Below are positions 1 to 10,900 of a DNA stretch of 64,000 nucleotides, in pieces. This DNA comes from Coccinella septempunctata (lineage: Eukaryota > Arthropoda > Insecta > Coleoptera > Coccinellidae). Positions within the stretch are counted from its first letter, which is position 1. Each line of letters opens with the position of its first letter. Where the stretch lies: positions 69,525,815-69,589,814 of the forward strand of contig NC_058189.1 of NCBI RefSeq assembly GCF_907165205.1. Reading direction: 5' to 3'. The position numbers and the translations under genes were made by a program. A model generated the notes under the pieces. That model saw nothing but the letters and a program-made list of their open reading frames with translations. It had not been told where the DNA came from and searched no databases.

Positions 1-730
1 TTCCCTGAATGAAAAACGAGAATTCAAAAATTTCAATAATTGTTAGGCGGCATTTCATTCCCTCCTTTGGAATTCCTGATAATTTCGTGTACACAGTATC
101 TACGCTTTGTTTTCTATTTATAATATGATGCATTTTCGGATTTTTACCTAATATTACAAGAAGTTTGTGCATAGATATTTCAAGAGGGTAACTAACTATA
201 TTTTATCGAAAAAATTGGAGATGATTTTCAACTAATCCTTGTTTGTGGAACTGATTCTTAATAAGTATTCAATAAGCTAAAATATAAAAAGATAAATCAT
301 TATGTGTAATAATGTCTCATTGAAACTTGATATGATAATAACTTAGTAGGATTTCAATGAAGTATGGATTTGAAGGTTGGTATTAGCTAATATTTGCCGA
401 GTCTCGCCACCTACAGAGTCTGTTAACATACTGAGTATGTTGAATATGATGTTTACACGAAGTTACCCTCAAAGTGGTTACCCTTTGAGTATTGAATTTG
501 TAACTTCCACGTGGCAATGGTAGTAAACGCCATATTAGAAGGGATCATTATATCAGTTTTACTAAGTTCTCGTTATCACATCGTTAGATGTCACTAGTTG
601 ATCCGAACTTGTACAGTGACTATAACAAGAATGAAGCTGTAGAGTCAGTGTAGAGTCTGGAGAGTCACTGTACAACTTGGAGAGGAATGTAAAGAAGAGA
701 AGGGGTTAGTTATCACCCTCGTTATCACCC
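1..730. other. No gene seen
   Basis: AT-rich sequence downstream of the FSTL5-like gene. I see no ORF of note and no clear repeat. Confidence 0.6.
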
Positions 731-1390
731 ATACAGGACGAGTTTTGGACTCGTACAAATATTTTAACAGTAGATCCTTGAGATCAAAAGAAACACTTTT
801 TTCCTCTACCATTCTTTCCGAATCGGCTCGGTTTAAAAGATACAGGCTGTTGAAAATCCATAAAAATTGTTATTTTCAGATCTATCCCACACACGATTTT
901 ATCGAATGAAATGAATTTCGGAATATTGTTTTTCATTTATTTGATGAATCTTTTTTGAACACAGGATATCACCCACGTCTTCCAGTTTTCTCATTATCAC
1001 CATCACGTACCATAAAAATACCAACTTTTGAAACTATGGTGAACGATATCTAATGAATATTTCAACGTTTTGTAAAATAAAAGAATTGTTCATATTTTCT
1101 CGAATAATGCGCCGTTTTCGAGTAATCTGATGTTCAAAAATAAAAAATATATGCGAAATTTGAAAAATTGGGTATTTTTTTGAAGACCCACGAATATGTA
1201 GTGTCACAGATTCAACTAGTTATTCTGAAGGTAATTTTGTTTTTCTAGGGGTGGCACAGCTCATTATGAAAACTTTAAGTGGCTATATCAGGACTGAATC
1301 GGAAAAAAATGGTATAGGAAAAAAGTGTTTTTTTTACCTCGAGAATCTACTATTGAAATATTTGAACGATTTAAAGACTTACCCTATATT
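731..1390 (+). mobile_element. D-family long-TIR element, most complete copy
   Basis: The left end (731-830, starting atacagg) and right end (about 1290-1390) are inverted copies of each other over about 100 bp, sharing blocks such as AGTAGATYCTYGAG and GAAACACTTTTTTCC followed by CCGAATCGG. Internal landmarks recur in all other copies: GAAATGAATTTCGGAAT, TTTTCGAGTAATYTGATGTT, GTAGTGTCACAGATT and GGTGGCACAGCTCATTATG. No coding capacity is seen. I infer a non-autonomous DNA element. Target duplication was not resolved. Confidence 0.75.
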
Positions 1391-3768
1391 TCCTATGAAG
1401 ACTAAACAAACAAATTAATACCTACCAAAAAAATATTCCTTTCTCTAACTACTATGACAAAATGGCTATTCTCCATCAAGGAAACCCATAAAAAGTTCTA
1501 AAATTAGCTGAAATTAAGGTGGGATTGAATGAATCGAAATTTATTTAAATGTGTTTTATTCAGTATAAACAATATTGCGTCATAATGTTTATCCATCAGT
1601 AAGCCCGGATGTATTTTACAGTACACAACAACTCTGAAAGCTTAAGTAGGTTCAATAGATACAGATGGGAAAGCGATTCAGCAAAATAAATCTCTGAAAT
1701 TGAGATACTATAGATACACTAAGAAATATCTCTAGGAGTAACAGTCTAATCTTCAAGTTATGATTGGTTTTCTGAGGTGAAAGTTATACAAGATAGGTGA
1801 TAGTCTATGTACACTGATTCCTTTAATTTCCTAAGGGCTCTGCTTAAAATTATGATGGCTAAATTGAATATATTTGGTATTTTTATTATCTTCTGATCGA
1901 ATGTTTCAGCAGTTCACTGGTGCAGATTTCTTCTTCGATTCAAAATTCGCATGGCAGTGGTTCTTTTTTGAGATTTTAAAATTTTAAACTGATTGTTGAA
2001 GATAACTCAAAAATTTCGAATCGATGTTGGACATACTGGTCAAATTATATTTTATTATTAACAGCACTGAATGAAAGAGTTTTGTATCTCTGAAGCAATC
2101 GCTTCGAGTGAACTGATTCAACACAATATCATTCGCAAAATATTTTGCGTTTGTACACATAAAGTATAACATTACGAATTTGTAACGACCATATACTTTT
2201 GAGATTCACACCCAGAAAAATAGAACACCCTATAAAAATATATGTTTTGGGAAACGATCAACACAGATGCGTCCTCTAAATCGGGATATGATTTTTTTTG
2301 GAACTTTTCTCCTCGAAACAACGTAATGAGAATGTGCGCAGTGAAATGAGGCAATCAAAAATTAATTAGGACGTTAACTTGATATATTTTTTTCAATATG
2401 ATAGGGGATCATTCTAATTAAGAAGGATGGAACGATATAATGAAGTTATTATGACTGAAAAAATACTGTTATTCAAAAATTTACCCACATCTGATGTGTT
2501 CAGTTCAGTATGTAGTTTTTTTAATAAATTTTCACTAATGCCACCTCTTCCAATATCTTATTATTCTATATGAAGATTTTTCTCCGAATAGGTTTTTACT
2601 GTAATAATTCATTCGAAAATTCTTTTATGAGTAGGTAATCTTCATACACCTCCGATACTGATTATCTATTTATAATATTTTGGGAAAATTATTAATGTTA
2701 TCACATGTTTTCTTATTTAGCTCTATGGGGGAAATTTCATGAGGTGAAAAGTGATAGAAATCATCATAATACTTGTTACTTAGATACTGAAACATAATTT
2801 TGTAACTGAATAATTGTATTTGACGTTTTTGTATATGCTAAATATAGACATCCATAACCTACTTATTCATTTATTGAAATTTTCGGTGTTATATTAACAA
2901 TATTTTTTATTCTCAATAGAAAATCATACAAGATAACATTCAACTTTGAAAATTAGGTGTGGAATTTTGAGAAAAGCATGAAGATTAATCAGTTTTGATT
3001 CGAAATTACTTTCAAACCTAAATTATTACCACTAGCTGATGAAAAATCCAAATTGGTTTTTGGCTTTCCATAGAAATAATATGGGAATATTCCAAGATCA
3101 ACAAAAAATTTTCATTCGTTAATTTTTTTTTATTTTCATTCTTTATGCTTGATGACAATCTTTTATTCTGTTTGAATCCATGAAAAGCTTTTGTTCCTTA
3201 TTTAGATTTGAATTCTTTATTTGGCCGGTATCAATTTCCATCAAAATGTGATGATGACAATTCACTGACATTTCAAGAATGTTATTTGTTTAGCTATTCG
3301 CTACTTACACAAGTAAAAGATCTACTTCGTGATCGATATCGGACTAACATTTCGAATTTGACAGAAATCTCACCTTAATTATTATCATTATCCATTCATT
3401 TGAGGTGAATGAAGTTCCAGAAGATATTTCTTGATTCAAACTCTATGCTCACATAAAAAACTAGCTTGATTTTCTTGATCTGTCATTGTTCCTTTTCATG
3501 ACGGCCCAGAATTTTTTTGGGGATTGAGTACATAGTTCGATGTTTTCCTTCTGCCTTTTTTTCACCCATACAATGGAAATCTCTTAATAATAAAGCAAAG
3601 CTTTAAGTAAAAAGTATGATGAAATCGACGAGTTCAGAAACGTTTGCCAACCTTGTAAATTATTGGAAAAAGTCTTTCAACGGAAACGTATTTTTTTGAA
3701 ATTATATTCGTGCCTTTCGATTGCTCTCATTATTTTACAATCCTCGGAATGTTTTTTTCGTGTTTCGT
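1391..3768. other. AT-rich flank without recognised genes
   Basis: Only short ORFs of about 60 codons on the minus strand with no recognisable domain. No tRNA and no obvious repeat. Confidence 0.55.
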
Positions 3769-3925
3769 ACATTATATTTATGGCTTCATCCATACACTAC
3801 TAATTCATTCATTATTAGACTATGTTTTCATCACAGATCACTAAGTATTTAAGGCTTTCTGTGATGAAACCATAGTCTAATAATGAATAAATCATTAGTC
3901 TATGGATGAACCATAAATATAATGT
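3769..3925. mobile_element. 157-bp fold-back MITE (near-perfect hairpin)
   Basis: The outer 15 bp (acattatatttatgg at 3769 and its complement ending 3925) are perfect. Inner blocks such as CATTATTAGACTATG and TTTCATCACAG also pair, giving arms of about 70 bp around a short loop near 3840-3850. This is typical of fold-back miniature elements; the family was not identified. Confidence 0.8.
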
Positions 3926-4683
3926 CATCTCACACTTGTTGCTATGGCTTGAATAACGCCCTAGCAACAATCAATCGCACCTTTTATGTCATTTCATGAA
4001 TAAGATGATTCTCTGTAAAAAGTTATCATTTGAATCCTAGTCAAAATCGAATGAATTTTTGCATACAACAAGTGAGTTTATTAATTCGAAGAAATAAACA
4101 TACTCGGGCTCGTGGATTGAATTTTCTTCTCATGAATAAACATTCATTTAACTCACTTGTATCTTGTATTGTATAAATATCTATTCCTCACTGAGCATAT
4201 ATGATATGGCTATTATTCAAGCGGAAGACGTTTACCGAACGATACAAAGTCGTGCTTGGTACATCATCCAAGTGAATAATACTATATAGGTACTTCATCC
4301 ACGATTGCAAAAATTATTTCTAAAATATCTTACCATATTTCAAGAACATCTCCATTCATTTGAATATGTCAAAACTTCTGACATTTCAAGATTGTGATAT
4401 AACAATATCTCTATGTTCAGAGCATCTGTCAGTGGTGTGACCATGAAGTTTGATTGAAAATCAGTGAATAATGGGTCATCAAGCACAAGTGACTTATGAA
4501 TGTTATAATGCTCAAGTAAACTCTTCACTTGATGCTTAGGTTGTGAATAAAATCATTGAACTCATAGGATACATATAGTGATATGAATTTATTTTTTGCT
4601 CTTTCGAATGTCAAAATATTCTATTGATGAAATCTTGATTTACATATCAACAAATCATCGGATATTGTCATTTGTGAATCTCC
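3926..4683. other. 3' flank of the FSTL5-like gene, no gene seen
   Basis: AT-rich, with candidate poly(A) signals near the right edge. Short ORFs here show no domain. Confidence 0.5.
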
Positions 4684-4689
4684 TTTATT
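4684..4689 (-). promoter_or_regulatory. Candidate polyadenylation signal for the FSTL5-like gene
   Basis: AATAAA on the minus strand, about 125 nt after the stop codon; another AATAAA lies at 4588-4593. Either could end the transcript. Such hexamers are common in AT-rich DNA, so this is only a candidate. Confidence 0.35.
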
Positions 4690-4811
4690 GGTTATTCTAC
4701 ATTAATTTGGTTCAAATGAAAAAAGTTGAATGTTGTCTTGAATCGATTGTTATGTATCAAATATATAATAGAAAATAAATTATATTAGTGATATATGCCA
4801 CGAGGCGGGTC

Positions 4812-4951
4812 CTAGTAGAACTTGACAGTTGTCCAAACGATGGCGCTAGGATGAATAACTGATCCTATTTCACAGTTGACAGTTCTCGATCTTCCGTTTA
4901 TCACAAACAAGGCTTCGCTGGCAGGTGTTACCATGTACTGACCAAAAAGAC
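4812..4951 (-). CDS. FSTL5-like terminal exon with stop codon
   Basis: 140 nt. It encodes LFGQYMVTPASEALFVINGR, NCEIGSV and a C-terminal AIVWTTVKFY before TAG at 4814-4812. This matches the conserved GLFGQYLMTPxxxxLFILDGR ... NCEI tail of FSTL5-type proteins, so the true C-terminus is in the window. Confidence 0.94.
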
Positions 4952-7900
4952 CTGGGAACAAAAAATTTAGAAAATACTACAAACTGAAAATTATACAGGG
5001 TGAGTCTTTAACACGTACAAATACTTTAAAAGTAGATTCTTGAGGTCTGGTAAAGGAAACAAGTGTTTTTTCACCTTAAGAACTTACTGTTAAAATATTT
5101 GTACGAGTAAAACTCAATATCAATTTTTATTCAAAATAAATACGAGTCTCTCACCTGATCCACTGATAGGTCTATTCGGATTATTCCATTGCGTTAATTT
5201 GACGGGGACTGCTTTTCCTACGCCTGTTATTATCTCAACTTTCCCTGAAATCGAAAGAATCATTGAAGATCCCCATGTTACAATCAATAATTCTCTTACC
5301 TGTGAGTAGATTCAGATAGAGCAGGTCTTCCTTGTCCTGCGCGCTGGCATAAATGTCGAAACTGTGTGTTGTTTGACTGGGATAAAAAGCAACATCCGAT
5401 ATATTCAGGGTCGTCTTCACATCGAAAAGAAAAACGAGTCCTGAAGCTGTAGAAAAAATCGATTAGCTACGTTCAAAAATAATTGCGATGGCCGGGAATC
5501 GAACCCGGATCAACTGCTTGGAAGGCAACTATGCTGACCATTACACCACCATCGCACCATGTGTATCAATAGGTTTAAAATTTTGGTTATTGTCATTAAT
5601 TTTATATTCGTGCTATTTTTCAGTGGATTTCACAAAATTATAAAAAAAGGTCATGGGTCAATCACCCCTCAATCCAATAGAAGAATTCTCAAGTGCATAA
5701 TTTTACACCTTTTCAAATTTTGTCTCTGGAGAAGGTAGAAACCAAATTTTGATTTATCGAGATTAAATTTTACTAATAACAGTGAAAAATTAAACATACC
5801 AAACAAAACATCCCGTTCAAAAAAAGTTCACTCAAAAACTTTTCACTTACGTGTTATTTCTTCTACAATTATTGTCGTGCCAGTGGCTGTCCTATCTACA
5901 GTAATGAGTTTTCTGGAATCTGGAGACACATATGGGACTCCCAGAAGGGTTCTCTTGGTTTCCACGACTGTATCGGTCAAGTAGTCGAGTACTAATTGGC
6001 CTGTAGGTTTTTTGGTTATTGGTTCCATGCATTGCATTACGACCATACCATCTGTGAGGGATATCTCAAATAATTTGAAACTGTCACAATTTCATGTTTC
6101 CTCGACTATTAATACATCTTGTTTACGAGGATATATTGAAAAATACTTAGCCTACTATAGAACCAAACAAAATTTCAATGTCAAAATATTTTATTACTCA
6201 ACATATTCTCCTCTTAATTGGATACATTTATTACAGCGAACCTGCAACGTCTCTAGACCTTTCAAAAAAAAATGTTTCTTCTTGCTCTACAAACCAGACC
6301 TCCAGAGCATTTATAACCTCCTCGTTGGAAGAACATTTACGACCTTTGAAACTTTTTTTTCAGTTAAGGAAAGAGATGATAGTCGGACATGGAGCCAAAT
6401 CTGATGAATAAGAGGGGTGTTCTAGTAATTCAAACCCTAAATCGCGAATTTTTTGCATGGCAACATAAGAGTTTTGTGCAGGGATGTTGTCCTGAAGAAA
6501 CAAAACACCTTTGATAGCTTTCCGCGTCTTTTCTGTCCAATTTTTCCGCGTAGAGTGGTTAGTAATGTCGAATAGTAATCTCCGGTTATTGTTCTACCCC
6601 TATCTAAAAAATCAATCATGATTACTCCATACCAATCCCAAAAAACTGAAGCAAGAAGTTTTCCAGCAGATTTTTGTACACCAAACTTCTTAGGTCTTGG
6701 AGAACCAGAGTGTCGCCATTCCATCGATTGTTGCTTTGTTTCTGGATCGTAGAAATGTACCCAAGACTCATCCATAGTAACAATTATTCGGTTATTAAGA
6801 AGTCTACATCGTTTTCAAATCGAGCACAGATCCAGCGCGATGCTTCTACCCTTGTACGCTTTTGGTCAACATTCCAACATTTGGGGATCCATTTTGCAGC
6901 AATTTTTCTCATGTCCAAATTGACGTGAACTATATGATGAACGCGTTCGTATGAAATATTCAATACTTCAGATATCCGTTTTAGCCCAATTCGACGGTCT
7001 GATAAAATCATGTCATGAATGCATTGATATTTTCGGGGACTGACACAGAAATAACTGGCCTTCCCGATCAGTCATCATCTTCAATGGAAAATTTACCTTT
7101 TTGAAGCTTGCAGTCCAGTTTTTCACGATCGCATACGAAAGATATTGATCACCAAGGGTACTAAGCATATCTATCTAATCATATATCGATTTTCACAATT
7201 TCCGTGGACATCTTCTTTCATTTAATTTATTGCCTAACTCTGGTTTACTTTTTTGACCTCAAACTTCACACTGACACTTCTAATGAGTTATTGTTCGTTG
7301 CTATGGTAACGCAATATTTTTTTTATGCATGGAACTGATCTAGATATCAATACATCCTCGTAACTCAAGTATTACCACCTACACCTACATGACATAGTCC
7401 AAACTTTTCGGGATGGAACCACAAATCTAATAAGCAAAAGTCAACTTACACAGGGCAGAGAATTGAATATGCAGAGGAACGCAATTATATGGAGTCAGAT
7501 CCACGGACCTGGTGTATCGCAAATTCACCAAATCCAATTTGTACAGTCCCCTCTGATTGGTATGCGTTACATAGCCGTACTTGAAGCTGTAATGGGATAA
7601 TTCCTGAAACGAATATCAGATCAGATAGTTTTCGAACAGATTATAATTCCTGAACATATTCCTAATGCACAAGTTGAAAAGTGGTTTCCAGGAAGTTACG
7701 ATTGGAGCAGATAGATAAATCGTTTATACTATAGTTATAACTGGAGGTATATAAAAACATAACGTCATGTTGAAGTTGAATCTGTGGAGATGTAACCAGA
7801 ACTCATTCGATTCATTTTGAATAGGGTTTCTTAAATGAACAGAGGCAGTATTGAGACAATATTTACTCCTAACATTGTCCACTCACTCATTTTTTTTTCA

Positions 7901-10900
7901 CAGGAGTTTATCCACCGACTGTGAACTCACCTGTTGTGGAGAAGGGACAAATAATCCAGTTACAAGATCAAACTGCCCATCTATTGGTTCTGGATGAACT
8001 GTGTGATGTTTTCTCTTTTGCCCAGCGTCTCTTATAACCTAAAAAGTTTTAGCGATCAATATAAAATTTTGAGATTTATTACTAGAAGAGTTGCTCTTCC
8101 AGAATATGTATTACATTCAGAACTGCAATGGTTTTTCTAGGAGATACGCGTGTCGGAAGTTGCAATTCGACATCACGGGCATTCTGGAAGCTAAAGGACA
8201 GAGTGTTTCAAAATCACGACCTCAATCTGAAGACCAAGACAGCTGTTTACAAAGCCGTGGTCCTCCCAACGCTTCTTTACTGGAGCGAATGCTGGACGCC
8301 CCACAGACGACATATTGAACAGTTTGAACAAACGCCACAACGTCAAATAATGCACATCAGATGGTTCCACAAAGTTTCAAATGCAGAAGTCATGCAGCGC
8401 GCAAGTCAATCCCTGAAATTAGTTAATGCCAATCATAACTGGGAACAACTAGCATTAGACAGATCACAGTATAGGTCTTTGGTCCACAGTTGAAATGGAG
8501 ACTCGAGAAGAATACAGCGGCGGCCAGATCTGGTCGGTGACAATCTATGCCCGGAGTGTGGAAGGATCAGTAGGTCAGGCTTGACTTATGTATGTGATGT
8601 GCTTGTTAAATATGCTTTGTGGAGGCCGAAAAACAATGGGCAATGGATAAGGATGGTCAGGGCAGAAACAGCAGAAAGAAAACTTTTCCCCCTATCTTTC
8701 AGTGCATACCTTATAAAGAGTGCACAAACCTGCATTCATTTCACTTCAACATTTAAGAATTTGAGTCTGTTTATAAAACTTCTCCCTGAGAAAATGAGGT
8801 CATTAGCATTTAAATGAAAAACCTTTCGGACTTTTCTTGAAACAGTAACGTATATACAGTTCCTAAACAATGATTCCCGAACAATTTCCCCCATCCAGAA
8901 TTCAATCTGATCGATAAATCCCCAGGTGGTCCTACCGACACTCAATTAGATGTATACCTCACCTGGATAGTCTTGATGCCGGTGTTGTTCAGGGACCTCC
9001 AGTTCAGGACCCACACCTGATCGAGATGGGGCACGTAGTGCAGATCCACCGGATACTTGTCGGTGCTCACCACCTAAATCGTGAAGAACGAGGATCAGAA
9101 TGAAATCTTCCTCTCCGTGAATATTACTTACATCCACTACAACCATCTGCACTTTGGATATGATAAGTACTCGATCTTGTTCGGGCTGCGAAGCGTACAC
9201 GTATCTGTTGGCAACATTTATTGCCCTTCCCCAGGAGCATTTTACACCCTTATCGCCGCAGACGTATTCCTGAAAATGTAGGGAAATGTTTATTCCGCCT
9301 TCGCTTTATTCCAGAGTGGAAATTTATATTAGGGCAATGGACTTCATATTTTATTTTCTGGAGAAGGTTTTTCGAGAGAAGCAGAGGAGTTTCCTCGAAC
9401 AACAGAAGAATACAAAGCTACATGAACACAATCGCATTATTTTCTATCACTTTCTATCAAAAAATGAGTTTGAACACCGCCGTTATACCATCCAGAAGTG
9501 ATGACTCTTCTCAGAGCTGGGCAAGAACATGACTTATTGCTTTAATTTAAATACAATATCCTTTTAGGACCACTGGACTTTCCGCCTCTTCTTGGGAAAT
9601 AAGTAAAACCTGCTAAGGAAAACAACTCTACAGGTCCTGAAGCACAAACTCTTGTAATTTATTTACAGGCTGACAATTTGAAAAATTGTCATTCCAATTA
9701 AGTCACGACAAGGATGATTTCAGAGATAATGCTGGAACAGGTCAAGTTTTATTCGCAGAATTGTAAACCAAAATCTTCTCAATCTTAGGTGTAGGGGTTG
9801 TCATCCCTAAATTCTTAATAGGCAATAGGGGGTGAGCTATACCTCAATTGGAAGACGGCAGTATTATGTAGAGGGACATATTGTCTTCCAATTGAGGCTT
9901 AGCTCACCCTCCATTCCCTATGTATTTAGGGGTGATAGCCTTTAGACCTAGGTTTGAGGAGATTCCGGCTTACAATTTTGCTCAAAATATGTCCCCTCCC
10001 CTTAAAAATTGAACTGTTCCGGCTTTTTCTTTGAAAACATCCTTGTACCGACATAATTGGACTGTGAAGTTTTCAAATTGTCACCTCCTATAACTTCTTC
10101 AAGATATCAATAAAAATTTGCAAACCGTAGTATTCATATAGAGAGACAAGTGATCTTTCAATTGAGCTAAATCTCACCCCCTATTCCCTATTAAGAAGTT
10201 AAGGGTGATAGCCCCTAAGGGTTGAGGAGATTAAATTAAAAAGTATCTATGAAATTTGAAAAGTTGGGTACTTTGGATGAATACAACCCTGTTTAAAATC
10301 CATAGATGTGTAGTGTCACAGATTTATCTAGTTATTCTGAAGGTAATTTTGTTTTTCCAGGGGTGGCACAGCTCATTATGAAAACTTGAAATGACTATAC
10401 TTCATTCAAATTTATTTTAGCAGTCTGTTGGCCATGAAATAATTTTCTCAAGTTTTTGTAACTAAAACGAAGTTAGGTTGGCACTCATGAAATGTCGTTA
10501 ATGTCATAACGCCGTTGCCACAACTAATATCAATTTTTATTACGAAAATTCGAAAATGCCGAAGTGATTGAAAAAAGAGACAGGGTTTCAGGAAGTGCTA
10601 TTTAGAATTCAGGTCCGCTCATTCAAATAGTTAAACCCTGATATTCTAAAATCCACAATACGTCAGACGATAGCGAATATATTCAATGCAAGAGAATTTA
10701 TATAATGTTTCATCTGAATCTAAAAGACTTATATTTCAGCTGAATATTTCCACAATCAGAAAGATTGTGAATGAAGAGTATGACAAAGAATTTCCTTCTA
10801 TTGGGAGACCCAAAAAAGTGGTGGCATTTGGGAATTTTATGTTTGAGTGAATTAATGCGAAAAGTTTACTACAGGATTTTCGATGAATGTTATCGTAGAA

